This document shows, one piece after another, positions 27,699 to 36,895 of a stretch of DNA of 64,000 nucleotides. Made by a program: the position numbers and the translations under genes. Every line of letters starts with the position of its first letter. The stretch's first letter is position 1. A model generated the notes under the pieces. The model searched no databases. It was not told the origin of the DNA and was given only the letters and a program-made list of their open reading frames with translations. This DNA is from Polyangiaceae bacterium (GTDB lineage Bacteria > Myxococcota_A > Polyangia > Polyangiales > Polyangiaceae), in the NCBI GenBank assembly GCA_016715885.1, contig JADJXL010000015.1, forward strand, positions 940,213 through 1,004,212, in the 5' to 3' direction.

Positions 27699-29372
27699 AT
27701 GTCGACGCATTCATCCGGTCCTCGCATGGTTCGTGCTGCTCGTGGGACGACTCTTTCGTGCAAAGGGTGGCTTCAAGAAGCAGCGCTGCGAATGCTTCAG
27801 AACAACCTCGATCCCGACGTTGCGGAACGCCCCGAAGATCTCGTCGTCTACGGTGGTACGGGAAAGGCCGCGCGTTCGTGGGAAGCGTTCGACGTCATCG
27901 TGCGTGAGCTGCAAGAGCTCGAGGACGACCAGACGTTGCTCGTGCAATCCGGCAAGGCGGTAGGTCGCGTGCGCACGCATCCGGATGCGCCGCGGGTATT
28001 GATTGCCAATTCGAATCTCGTGGGACGTTTTGCCACCTGGGACGACTTCCGCCGGCTCGAACAGCTCGGGCTCATCATGTATGGGCAGATGACGGCGGGT
28101 TCGTGGATTTACATCGGCACGCAAGGGATTTTGCAGGGCACGTACGAAACGTTTGTCGCGGCACGCAATGCTCACGCGACGCGCACGGGACGCGCGGGCT
28201 CGCGTTGGGTGCTGACGGCGGGACTTGGTGGCATGGGCGGTGCGCAACCGCTTGCGGCGACGATGGCGGGCATGTCGTGCTTGGCGGTCGAAATTGATCC
28301 GACGCGCATCGAGCGAAGGCTTGCGACGCGTTACGTCGATCGGCGTATCGACAATCTCGACGAAGCGCTTGCGGCCATCGAAGCGTCGGTTGAAAAGGGA
28401 GCACCGATATCGATTGCGCTTTGCGGGAATGCGGCGGACATTTTCCCCGAGCTCGTACGGCGGGGCGTCGTGCCGGACCTCGTGACCGAGCAGACGGCGG
28501 CGCACGATCCGCTCAAGGGTTACATTCCGCAGGGTTTGTCGCTGGAACAGGCGGCTGCGCTTCGCGGCAAAAATGCGAAAGAATATGTTTCACGTGCCAA
28601 ACAATCGATGCGCGTCGAGGTCGAGGCGATGCTCGAAATGGCGCAATGCGGTGCCGAGGTATTCGATTACGGCAACAACATTCGCACGTGTGCAATGGAA
28701 GCCGGATGCGAGCGAGCTTTCGACATTCCAGGGTTCGTCCCAGCATATATTCGAGAATTGTTTTGCCAGGGTAAGGGCCCGTTCCGATGGGTCGCTCTAT
28801 CGGGGGATCCGGCGGATATTTTGGAGACGGATCGAGCCGTTCTCGAAGCAGTTCCGAACGATCCGGACCTTGCGCGCTGGATTCGACTCGCCCAAGAGCG
28901 TGTGGCATTTCAAGGATTGCCCTCACGCATTTGTTGGCTCGGGTTGGGCGATCGGGCCAAGGTGGGCGTTGCCTTCAACGAGCTCGTGAGGACCGGCAAA
29001 GTCAAGGCGCCGATCGTCATTGGTCGCGATCACCTCGATTGTGGGTCCGTGGCATCGCCATTTCGCGAAACGGAAGCGATGAAGGATGGGTCGGATGCAA
29101 TTGCGGACTGGGCCATATTGAATGCGCTTGCGAATACGGCGGGTGGCGCTTCGTGGGTGAGTTTTCACCATGGAGGTGGCGTGGGCATTGGCAATTCGCT
29201 GCACGCGGGCATGGTCATCGTCGCTGATGGAACGGATGCGGCGGCGAAGAGGCTCGAGCGAGTGCTCACGATCGACCCGACGATGGGCGTCATTCGGCAT
29301 GCGGATGCGGGGTATGAAACGGCGATCCGCGTGGCCGAGGAGAAGGGCGTGCACGTGCCGCACAGGGCGTGA
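27699..29372 (+). CDS. hutU: urocanate hydratase (urocanase)
   Basis: 557 residues from ATG 27699. Urocanase hallmarks: VVYGGTGKAARSWEAFDVI, YGQMTAGSWIYIGTQGI, the NAD-binding segment LTAGLGGMGGAQPLAATMAG, ARWIRLAQERVAFQGLPSRICWLGLGDRAK (broken here only by normal variation), IGRDHLDCGSVASPFRETE and SWVSFHHGGGVGIGNS. Uses tightly bound NAD+ to hydrate urocanate to imidazolonepropionate, the second step of histidine degradation. No other hut gene is adjacent, so the pathway is dispersed. Length is typical. Confidence 0.95.
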   Translation: MSTHSSGPRMVRAARGTTLSCKGWLQEAALRMLQNNLDPDVAERPEDLVVYGGTGKAARSWEAFDVIVRELQELEDDQTLLVQSGKAVGRVRTHPDAPRVLIANSNLVGRFATWDDFRRLEQLGLIMYGQMTAGSWIYIGTQGILQGTYETFVAARNAHATRTGRAGSRWVLTAGLGGMGGAQPLAATMAGMSCLAVEIDPTRIERRLATRYVDRRIDNLDEALAAIEASVEKGAPISIALCGNAADIFPELVRRGVVPDLVTEQTAAHDPLKGYIPQGLSLEQAAALRGKNAKEYVSRAKQSMRVEVEAMLEMAQCGAEVFDYGNNIRTCAMEAGCERAFDIPGFVPAYIRELFCQGKGPFRWVALSGDPADILETDRAVLEAVPNDPDLARWIRLAQERVAFQGLPSRICWLGLGDRAKVGVAFNELVRTGKVKAPIVIGRDHLDCGSVASPFRETEAMKDGSDAIADWAILNALANTAGGASWVSFHHGGGVGIGNSLHAGMVIVADGTDAAAKRLERVLTIDPTMGVIRHADAGYETAIRVAEEKGVHVPHRA

Positions 29373-29407
29373 GCGCGAGCTGTCGAAGGGCGGTTTGTCG
29401 AGGCAAC

Positions 29408-29677
29408 CTAGTTGGTGTCGTCGAAGACGTCTGCGAGCGTTTGTGCGAAGATCACGCGTTCGATCCACTGCTCGAACAGACGTGTGTCAGCAGCTTCGAT
29501 GCGCGCGATGATCGAAGGTGGTACCTCACCGAAACGAATGCGGAGCTGACGTAACAGCGCGTTGCGTTCGCCTTCCTTGCGCCCTTCCTTGCGCCCTTCC
29601 TTGCGCCCTTCGTCGCGCCCCTCTTGTCGCAGTTTGTCTTTGTAGTCCTCGAACCACGCTCGGATCTCTGCACTCAT
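29408..29677 (-). CDS. duplicated C-terminal module of the upstream gene (KEG-repeat protein)
   Basis: 89 residues from ATG 29677 (MSAEIRAWFEDYKDK). Almost identical to the last ~88 residues of the protein encoded at 29686-30642, including RQEGRDEG, a GRKEGRKEGRKEG repeat, LRQLRIRFGEVPPSIIARIEAAD and the VFDDTN end. The copy is offset by exactly 278 bases, a period not divisible by three, so it is not an in-frame extension but a separate small reading frame 8 bases behind the full gene. Probably the result of tandem duplication of the 3' end; expression is plausible but function is unknown. Confidence 0.55.
   Translation of the reverse strand: MSAEIRAWFEDYKDKLRQEGRDEGRKEGRKEGRKEGERNALLRQLRIRFGEVPPSIIARIEAADTRLFEQWIERVIFAQTLADVFDDTN
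29572..29619. repeat. 12-bp tandem repeat (copy B)
   Basis: Unit CTTCCTTGCGCC occurs three times followed by the variant CTTCGTCGCGCC. On the minus strand it encodes the GRKEGRKEGRKEG run. In-frame unit-number changes would lengthen or shorten the protein without a frameshift. Confidence 0.85.
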
Positions 29678-29685
29678 GGGATGCC

Positions 29686-30642
29686 TCAGTTCGCGTCGTC
29701 GAAGACGTTGGCGAGCGTCGGTGCACAGATGACGCGCTCGCCCCACTTCTCGAGCAGCCGCGTATCGGCAGCTTCGACGCGCGCGATGATCGAAGGTGGC
29801 ACCTCGCCGAAACGAATGCGGAGCTGGCGCAAGAGCATACTGCGTTCGCCTTCCTTGTGCCCTTCCTTGTGTCCTTCCTTGTGCCCTTCGTCGCGCCCTT
29901 CTTGTCGCAGTTTGTCTTTGTAGTCCTCGAACCACGCTCGGATCTCTGCACTCATGGGTCCCTCGTCGTTCGCAACCGACAGTTCGACGTCGATGCGGAA
30001 GTGTATCAGAAGCGGCATGACGATGTTGTGCTCCCAGGCGTCTTTCGGGAGCGCCTTCAAGTCGGCGAGCGCCAAAGTGAGCACTCGGCCGCGGCCCATC
30101 AAGCGAAACAGCAGCGTTTCACGCGTGCGAGGCAGCTCGGCCGTGACGACGACGTACGTACACAACCCCTGCACGAGCTCGTACACGCCCGGACGAACCA
30201 AGCTTCCGCCGTACACGGACAGCACCGTCTCCGGTCGACCGGGACCAACCACGACGAGCCTCGGAAACGCCACGATTTCTGGCAATTGCGCGGAAGTTGC
30301 TTCCGCTTCTTCTTCCGTCTTCGAGGCGACCCGCGCTCGCCGTTCCAGCTCGTGGTGCCACATCAATTGCTTGGACAAACAGCGCCGCATGCGGGCGAGA
30401 CACGGCGTCAGACTGAACGCCTCGAACATGCTCGGCTCGCAGGACAGTTCTCCCAGTAGCCCAAGCTGCCTTCGTTCATTCTCGCGCGTGGGGTCGGGCG
30501 TTGCGTACACATCGATTTTCTGTGTCGCCGCGAGCACCTCGACTTCGGTCTCCGGCAATTTGCACACAAGGCTCAGCGCATCACGCAAGAGGTTTTTCGT
30601 GTATTGATCGAGCCGGTTGTGCATGAGTGCGTCATGGTACAA
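29686..30642 (-). CDS. Rpn/DUF4351-type protein of unknown function with KEG-repeat tail
   Basis: 318 residues. The N-terminal two thirds (LDQYTKNLLRDALSLVCKLP, TEVEVLAATQKIDVYATPDP, LSKQLMWHHELER) resemble the multi-copy putative nuclease/transposase-like proteins common in myxobacteria and cyanobacteria (Rpn/PD-(D/E)XK-like, DUF4351 tail). KIDVYATPD would supply an acidic strand but I cannot confirm a full catalytic core. The tail has RQEGRDEGHKEGHKEGHKEGE, then a helix RQLRIRFGEVPPSIIARVEAA. The KEG run is encoded by 12-base repeats. These families typically expand by duplication, which agrees with the partial copy directly downstream. Confidence 0.55.
   Translation of the reverse strand: MYHDALMHNRLDQYTKNLLRDALSLVCKLPETEVEVLAATQKIDVYATPDPTRENERRQLGLLGELSCEPSMFEAFSLTPCLARMRRCLSKQLMWHHELERRARVASKTEEEAEATSAQLPEIVAFPRLVVVGPGRPETVLSVYGGSLVRPGVYELVQGLCTYVVVTAELPRTRETLLFRLMGRGRVLTLALADLKALPKDAWEHNIVMPLLIHFRIDVELSVANDEGPMSAEIRAWFEDYKDKLRQEGRDEGHKEGHKEGHKEGERSMLLRQLRIRFGEVPPSIIARVEAADTRLLEKWGERVICAPTLANVFDDAN
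29850..29897. repeat. 12-bp tandem repeat (copy A)
   Basis: Same array in the full-length gene, with unit CTTCCTTGTGCC (one copy CTTCCTTGTGTC) and the same final variant. It encodes GHKEGHKEGHKEG. It lies exactly 278 bases from copy B, and the consistent T-for-C difference shows that the two copies have drifted or been homogenised internally. Confidence 0.85.
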
Positions 30643-31084
30643 TCCTGTTTGTCATTGGTAAACATTTCTTCTTCTCGCACTCGGTAAAGACAAACGTCGC
30701 CGACTCACGCGAGAGCAAGCGGTCATGCATTTAATTTGAGCACATACTAACCATCCACGAGCCCATCTGTTCTGCACTGGGCGCGTGACGCGCGATGCAC
30801 AGCTCGCCCCGGTTGTCAATCCATTTGTAACGCTTGCGTGTTGCGCTTGTTTTGCCCTAGAGCGATCTCGGTCCGCCTTCGGTTTCAAGGTCACCATCTC
30901 GAGAGGCTCCATCACCAAATCCGCCCGCGTTTGTTGCGTACCCTCGTTCGCGTCGGCTTTGGTCTTGACTTGATCGGCGAAGCACCGGAAATCCTCTCGC
31001 CGCCGAGCGCTGCATGCGAGCGGCATGCACAGCACGAGGCGCCTTTTTGGTGGCCTTTCCACGCGGCAAACGAGGCGATTTCAC
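30643..31084. other. ~440-bp region without a supported gene
   Basis: Divergent intergenic region between the KEG-repeat gene and the acyl-reductase fusion. Local AT-rich stretch around 30640-30740. Overlapping readings on both strands show no family features. GAGGCGA at 31073-31079 precedes ATG 31085. Presumably carries both promoters. Confidence 0.4.
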
Positions 31085-34000
31085 ATGAGCGAGACGGACA
31101 CGAACGGAGAAGCCAACGTCACCCCGCTGCTCCCTTCGCGCATCCTCGCCGGCAAACGGTTGGTGGTCGTCGGTGGCACCGGCTTTCTCGGCAAGGTCTG
31201 GGTATCGATGCTCCTGCATCGCTTTCCCAACATCGGCCACTTGTACTTGCTCGTCAGGCCCAAGGCCGGACAAACCGCCGAAGAACGTTTCTGGGCGCAA
31301 ATCGCATCGTCTCCCTGCTTCGATCCGGTACGCGAAGCGCATCCCGGCGCCGAGTTCGAGAAGTGGATCGCCGAAAAGATCACGGCCTGCGCAGGCGACA
31401 TCGTCATGCCCGAGTGCGGTCTCGACAAAGACCTTCTCGCGCGCATCGACGGCACCATCGACGCGGTCGTCAACGTCGCCGGCGTCGTCGACTTCAACCC
31501 ACCGCTCGACGAAGCGCTCGAGGTCAACGCGTTCGGCGTGACGAACCTCGTTTCACTTGCCAAACGCTTGGGTGCGCCCGTCATGCACACGAGCACGTGC
31601 TATGTTGCAGGCTATCGCGAGGGGCTCATCGAAGAAGTCGATCCGCGTGAAGTGCCATTTCCGCGTGCCCAGGGGGAAACGTGGTTCGGTGCGGGCATCG
31701 AAAAGCGCACGCTCGATCGTTCGCATTGGGATCCGCAGCGCGAAATCGACGAATGCCTCGACCTCATCAAGCAGGCACGCCATCGCGGTGGAGACGCATT
31801 CCGCCAAAGCGCGTTTCTCGACGAAGCCAAGGCCAACCTTCAGGCGCGACAGGAACCATGTCGCGGCAAAGCGCTCGAAGACGAGCTTGCCAAGGTAAAA
31901 CGCCGCTTCATCGAACGGCAACTCATCGAAGCGGGCACCGAGCGCGCGCACTTCTGGGGCTGGACCAACATCTACACGTACACGAAAAGCATCGGCGAAC
32001 AGGTGCTCGCAGCGAGCGGCGTACCTTTTACGATCGTAAGGCCCGCCGTCATCGAATCGTCGAGCATGTATCCGGTGCCGGGATGGAACGAGGGCGTCAA
32101 TACGAGCGCCCCATTCATTTACATGGCCATTTCGGGTCAAGTGCAATTACCCGGCGATCCCCGCGTGCACCTCGACATCATTCCTTGCGATATGGTCACG
32201 AGCGGCATGATCGCGTCGCTTTGCGAATTGCTCGAGGGTAAAGCCGCACCCGTATACCAATACGGCACGACCGACACGAATGCGTGCAAGATGAATCGTT
32301 ATTACGAGCTCATCAGTCTCTACAAGCGCCAGCTCGTGCGGGACGGCAAGAAGAGCGCGCTTCTCGATCACGTCAAAGCGCACTTCGACACCATCGGTTT
32401 GACCAAAAAGCAATATCAGTCGCGCGGCGCGCACGCTATCGCGAACGCAATGCGTACGGCCAGCGGCGTCCTCGGGAAAGTGGCCGCAGGACCCGTGAGA
32501 CCCTTGCTGAAACCCGTCTCCGAAGCGCTCGAAAGCGCCGCGCGTAACGAAGACAAGCTCGGCGACGTGATTGATCTCTTCTTGCCATTTACGGCCGAAG
32601 CAGACTGGGTGTTTTCGTGTGCGAACACGCGTGCCGCCATTGCACGCATGCCCCCCGAGGAACGTGAAAAGTTTTTCTGGGAACCCGAAAAGCTCGATTG
32701 GCGCAAATGGATGTGGGAAATTCACATTCCGGGCCTCGAAAAGTGGGTTTTTCCGCTCATCGACGAAAAACAACGCAAAGAGCTCAAGGCCCTGCGCAAA
32801 TACGACACGCTCATCGATATCATCGACGAGGCTGCCGAGCGGCATGATCACGCCGTGGCATTGCAACTGCTCACGGACGAGGGGCTTACGCGCACGACGT
32901 ACCGCGAGCTCCGCGATGGAATGCTGGAAACGGCAGCTCGCCTTGCGGCCATTGGGGTTCGTCCCGGCGATAAAGTCATTCTTTCCGGCGACAATCAACC
33001 AGCATGGCCCGTTGCTTACTTCGGCATTCTGCGCGCTGGTGCCATTGCAGTTCCCATCGATCCGGCGCTCGAGGCTCGTCAAATTGGTAACATCGTGCGC
33101 TCGTCGGGCGCGAAAGTGGCGCTTTGGGATGCTACGGTCGAAGCAAAGGGTGGACGCGGGGCGCGGGCACTGCATCCGGAATTGACGGTGTACGACCTTG
33201 CGACATTTGCCGACCCCGATGCGCCTGCGTCGCTCACGGCGCCGGACCTCCAAATCAATGGCAGCGACATTGCGAGCATCATTTATACGAGCGGCACGAC
33301 GGGTGATCCGAAAGGCGTCATGTTGTCGCACGATAACTTCACGGCTCTCGTCGCAGCGCTCGGTCCCATTTTCCCGCTCGCGCAGCACGATCGAGCGCTG
33401 AGTGTGTTGCCGCTGCATCACACCTTCGAATTCACGTGCGGCATGCTCTTGCCGCTCTCACGCGGGACGCGAATCATTTACGTCGGGGAATTGAGCGGCG
33501 AGCGAGTATCCAAGGGATTGCAGCAGGGCCGCATTACCGCCATGGTGGGTGTTCCCGCCCTTTGGCAATTGCTCGAACGGCGCATCGTCGCGCGTGTAAA
33601 GGAGCAAGGACCAGCCGCAGCAGCCGTTTTCGATTGGGGCCTCGAGCTCAACCGAATGCTCGGTGACAAGGCCGGCATGAACCTCGGCCGTATGTTCTTC
33701 GGCTCGGTGCACGATGCGCTCGGTGGCAACGTGCGTTATCTCATTTCTGGCGGGGCTGCGCTGCCGAAGGATACGGCCAACGTATTCCGGGGCCTCGGTT
33801 TGCCGCTCAGTGAAGGATATGGTTTGACGGAAGCGGCGCCGGTGCTCACGGTTGCGAAAGCGTCGCCCAAGTTGCGTCCCGGCACCGTGGGCAAACCCAT
33901 TCCGAACGTCGAAATCAAAATTGCCAATCCGGATGCGAATGGTGTCGGCGAAATTCACGCTCGCGGCCCGAACGTAATGCTCGGATATGCCGGCAATGAA

Positions 34001-35836
34001 GAAGCCACCGCGGCCACGATCGACGCCGATGGTTGGCTTCACACGGGCGACCTCGGAAAATTCGACAAGCGCGGGCAACTCGTCATCGTCGGTCGCAAAA
34101 AAGACGTCATTGTTACGACCAGCGGCGAAAACGTGTATCCGGACGACGTCGAGAATATGCTTGGAGGCACGCCGCATGTCCGCGAATTGGCGATCGTGGG
34201 CATCGACGATGGACAAGGCGGCGAGCGAGTTGCCTGTCTCGCCGTACCCGAGCGCGATGAATCGGAAGGGTCGGACGACACGGACAAGAAGCCGTCGCCA
34301 TCGCGCGCCGAGCGTCACGAGCGGGCAATGAAAGCATTGCGTGATGCATTTCAATCTTTGCCGAAAGCCGCGCAACCGTCGGTCGTGCACCTGTGGGATC
34401 ACGACTTGCCGCGCACGGCGACGCGCAAGGTCAAGCGAAACGAAGTCAAAACCGTTCTCGCGCGATTGGCGAATGCATCGGCGACCCCGGCGGCGTCCGG
34501 TGCGACAGGCAGCGGTAATGCGTCCGTACGTCATGCGATTGCGACGATTGCGAACAAGAAGGCCGCCGAGCTATCTCCGACGATGAATTTGCGCGCGGAC
34601 CTGCGTTTCGATTCGCTCATGGCAATGGAGCTCGCCGCGGCGCTCGAAGCGCAGGTAGGCCGAGCGCTCGACACGGACAAACTCGGTCGATGCGATACCG
34701 TGGCGGACGTCGAGGCGCTCGTCGTGGAGCTCGGCGGGCAAGCAGCGCACGAGATCCAGGGGGCGGAGCCGGCCGAAAACGAGGAGGAATCGATCAAGAT
34801 TCCGAAGCCCATCGCAGACCTCGTCAAGGGCTTCATGGGCAAGGCGCAAGAGGGATTTTATGACCGCGTCATGCGGCCGAAGGTGACGGGCAGGGCCTTC
34901 ATTCCGCACAATCGTAATACAATTGTCGCGTCGAACCACGCAAGCCACCTCGACATGGGGTTTGTCAAGTATGCCCTGGGCCCGTACGGCTCGGATCTCG
35001 TCTCTCTTGCTGCGCAGGATTATTTCTTCGAATCTGGCAAGTGGCGTCGAGCATATTTCGAGAATTTGACGAATCTTGCGCCGTTCGATCGCAAAGGAGG
35101 ACTGCGCCAGGCTCTCCGTCAAGCAGGAGACTTGCTCGATCGCGGATCGACGATTCTCATTTTCCCCGAGGGAACTCGCAGCACCGATGGGCAAATCCAC
35201 GAATTCGGTGCAGCCATTGGGCATTTGGCGCTGCATCACGAGGTCGACATATTGCCGATTTGGCTGGGCGGCACGTACGAAGCATTGCCGAAGGGGAATG
35301 CCGTATTGAAAAGGCGCGACATCGTGGCGCGAATTGGTCCGCCGCTCGAAGTTGGCGAATTGCGGCGTCTGACGGCGGGCATGAAAACAGCGGTTGCGTC
35401 GCGCAAAGTCGCAGAGCTCGCGAGGCAAGCGGTCGTTTTGCTGAAGGAGGGCAAAGTTCTCGACATTCGCAATTTGAATCAGATCGAGGATGCGTTGCCC
35501 AAGCAGGAACACCCGCTCGTGGTGCTTTTCCGGGAGCTCGAAACCAAGTTCGTCCCAGGTCGCGTAACTTCGCCGGTGACGTATTACTTCACGCTTGGGA
35601 ACGAAAACGAGGCGAAGTGGACGCTTCGCGTAGAATCCGCGAAATGCGAAGCGCGCATGGGCAAACCCGAGGGTGCGGGCCAGGCCGATTGCGTCCTGAA
35701 GACCTCGCCCGATATCTTCATGAAAATCGTTCGCGAGGCGTACACACCGAGTCCAATGGAGTTCATGTCGGGACAAGTCAAGTCGAACGACATCTCTCTG
35801 CTACAAACCTTCCAAAAGGTATTTGATCTGGCATGA
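31085..35836 (+). CDS. five-domain fusion: fatty-acyl reductase - AMP ligase - ACP - acyltransferase - SCP2
   Basis: 1583 residues from ATG 31085. Domain order: (1) thioester/fatty-acyl reductase of the NAD_binding_4 (male-sterility) type, ~20-450, with VVGGTGFLGKVW and YTYTKSIGEQ (Tyr297, Lys301); (2) AMP-binding acyl-activating domain ~600-1130, with IIYTSGTTGDPKG (~733), GYGLTEAAPVL, HTGDLGKFDKRG and IVGRKKDVI; (3) acyl carrier domain with LRFDSLMAME, Ser1177 being the phosphopantetheine site; (4) LPLAT ~1260-1460 with NHASHLD (His1285, Asp1290) and FPEGTRS; (5) C-terminal SCP2 sterol-carrier domain ~1480-1583. All signatures are intact. It could activate a fatty acid, carry it, reduce it and/or transfer it to a lipid acceptor. 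No transmembrane helix is obvious. Its stop overlaps the next start. Confidence 0.9.
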   Translation: MSETDTNGEANVTPLLPSRILAGKRLVVVGGTGFLGKVWVSMLLHRFPNIGHLYLLVRPKAGQTAEERFWAQIASSPCFDPVREAHPGAEFEKWIAEKITACAGDIVMPECGLDKDLLARIDGTIDAVVNVAGVVDFNPPLDEALEVNAFGVTNLVSLAKRLGAPVMHTSTCYVAGYREGLIEEVDPREVPFPRAQGETWFGAGIEKRTLDRSHWDPQREIDECLDLIKQARHRGGDAFRQSAFLDEAKANLQARQEPCRGKALEDELAKVKRRFIERQLIEAGTERAHFWGWTNIYTYTKSIGEQVLAASGVPFTIVRPAVIESSSMYPVPGWNEGVNTSAPFIYMAISGQVQLPGDPRVHLDIIPCDMVTSGMIASLCELLEGKAAPVYQYGTTDTNACKMNRYYELISLYKRQLVRDGKKSALLDHVKAHFDTIGLTKKQYQSRGAHAIANAMRTASGVLGKVAAGPVRPLLKPVSEALESAARNEDKLGDVIDLFLPFTAEADWVFSCANTRAAIARMPPEEREKFFWEPEKLDWRKWMWEIHIPGLEKWVFPLIDEKQRKELKALRKYDTLIDIIDEAAERHDHAVALQLLTDEGLTRTTYRELRDGMLETAARLAAIGVRPGDKVILSGDNQPAWPVAYFGILRAGAIAVPIDPALEARQIGNIVRSSGAKVALWDATVEAKGGRGARALHPELTVYDLATFADPDAPASLTAPDLQINGSDIASIIYTSGTTGDPKGVMLSHDNFTALVAALGPIFPLAQHDRALSVLPLHHTFEFTCGMLLPLSRGTRIIYVGELSGERVSKGLQQGRITAMVGVPALWQLLERRIVARVKEQGPAAAAVFDWGLELNRMLGDKAGMNLGRMFFGSVHDALGGNVRYLISGGAALPKDTANVFRGLGLPLSEGYGLTEAAPVLTVAKASPKLRPGTVGKPIPNVEIKIANPDANGVGEIHARGPNVMLGYAGNEEATAATIDADGWLHTGDLGKFDKRGQLVIVGRKKDVIVTTSGENVYPDDVENMLGGTPHVRELAIVGIDDGQGGERVACLAVPERDESEGSDDTDKKPSPSRAERHERAMKALRDAFQSLPKAAQPSVVHLWDHDLPRTATRKVKRNEVKTVLARLANASATPAASGATGSGNASVRHAIATIANKKAAELSPTMNLRADLRFDSLMAMELAAALEAQVGRALDTDKLGRCDTVADVEALVVELGGQAAHEIQGAEPAENEEESIKIPKPIADLVKGFMGKAQEGFYDRVMRPKVTGRAFIPHNRNTIVASNHASHLDMGFVKYALGPYGSDLVSLAAQDYFFESGKWRRAYFENLTNLAPFDRKGGLRQALRQAGDLLDRGSTILIFPEGTRSTDGQIHEFGAAIGHLALHHEVDILPIWLGGTYEALPKGNAVLKRRDIVARIGPPLEVGELRRLTAGMKTAVASRKVAELARQAVVLLKEGKVLDIRNLNQIEDALPKQEHPLVVLFRELETKFVPGRVTSPVTYYFTLGNENEAKWTLRVESAKCEARMGKPEGAGQADCVLKTSPDIFMKIVREAYTPSPMEFMSGQVKSNDISLLQTFQKVFDLA

Positions 35837-36828
35837 GCCGCTACCTCGTCACCGGTGCCACGGGTTTTCTGGGTCGTCACCTGATCGACGTTTTGCTCGC
35901 GAGTGGCCATGACGTCGTTGCGCTCTGCCGCAAGCAGCCTACGGACTTACCGAAGGCCGTTTCCGTCGAGCTGGGGGACGTTTTATCAGCCGATGCCGTG
36001 CGTAAAGCGGTGATTGGTTGTGAAGGCGTTTTTCATTGCGCCGGACGAGTTTCCCGAAAACCCGAAGATGCCGATGCGCTTTTTCGAGTGCACGTCGATG
36101 GCACCAAAGTAGTGCTCGATGCGGCGCGCACAGCAGGCGCAAAGCGATTCGTTTTGGCAAGCACGAGCGGCACGGTTGCCGTCAGTACGGAACCGAAAAT
36201 CATCGACGAGATGGCGCCGGTGCCCCAGGGCATTCTCGTACGCTGGCCGTATTATCGGTCGAAGCTGTATGCCGAACGCGCTGCGCTCGAGCAAAATGGC
36301 AAAGGCATCGAAGTCGTTTCGATCAATCCATCGCTGCTTCTTGGACCAGGTGACGTCATGGGCTCGTCCACGGGCGATGTCGTCAAATTCATCGAGCAGC
36401 GCGTGCCAATGGTTCCTGCGGGCGGTTTGTCCTTCGTCGATGCGCGTGATGCCGCGATCACGATGGCGGCCGCGATGACCAAGGGACGTCCCGGCGAGCG
36501 TTATTTGCTTGGCGCGAAAAACCTGACGTTCGATGTTTTCTTTGGAATGCTCGCTCGAGTCTCCGGTGTCGATGCTCCCACGATGAAAGCGCCCAAGAGT
36601 TTGCTGCTCGCGCAGGCAGGTGCGGAAATCATGGATCGGGTTGCTCGGAAGCTGAAAACGGAAAGCCCGCTCGACCGAGTGAGCGCCGAAATGGCGCAAC
36701 ATTATTGGTACCTCGATGCGAGCAAAGCCGTGCGAGAGATCGATTTCTCGCCGCGCGACGCGATTGAAACGTTGAGCGACACCGTGGCAGACCTCCGAGC
36801 GCGAGGGGTCGTGTGGCCGACGCCGTAA
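35833..36828 (+). CDS. NAD(P)-dependent epimerase/dehydratase (HpnA/dihydroflavonol-reductase-like)
   Basis: 331 residues, ATGA overlap with the fusion gene, so translationally coupled. Extended SDR: YLVTGATGFLGRHLIDVLL (nucleotide binding), GVFHCAGRVSRKPEDAD, LASTSGTVAV and catalytic YYRSK (YxxxK), INPSLLLGPGD, and the long C-terminal part WYLDASKAVREIDFSPRDAIETL typical of DFR/HpnA/3-beta-HSD relatives. Coupling to an acyl-reductase/acyltransferase/SCP2 protein suggests that it acts on the same lipid or sterol-like substrate; the exact reaction is unknown. Confidence 0.85.
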   Translation: MSRYLVTGATGFLGRHLIDVLLASGHDVVALCRKQPTDLPKAVSVELGDVLSADAVRKAVIGCEGVFHCAGRVSRKPEDADALFRVHVDGTKVVLDAARTAGAKRFVLASTSGTVAVSTEPKIIDEMAPVPQGILVRWPYYRSKLYAERAALEQNGKGIEVVSINPSLLLGPGDVMGSSTGDVVKFIEQRVPMVPAGGLSFVDARDAAITMAAAMTKGRPGERYLLGAKNLTFDVFFGMLARVSGVDAPTMKAPKSLLLAQAGAEIMDRVARKLKTESPLDRVSAEMAQHYWYLDASKAVREIDFSPRDAIETLSDTVADLRARGVVWPTP

Positions 36829-36895
36829 ACGCTCGGTCGTTTTGCCGCTGGCGAGATGCCGCTCGGGCTGTTACGTTTGTCCTGCCTCTCGAGCC

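Noticed and set aside
29572..29897. 12-bp arrays as regulatory or CRISPR-like repeats
   Set aside because: They are in-frame coding repeats of a KEG tail in both gene copies.
32147..35776. Long antisense frames (32147-33421, 33458-34534, 34571-35776) under the acyl-reductase fusion
   Set aside because: Shadows of biased codon use; the sense protein is fully explained by five domains.
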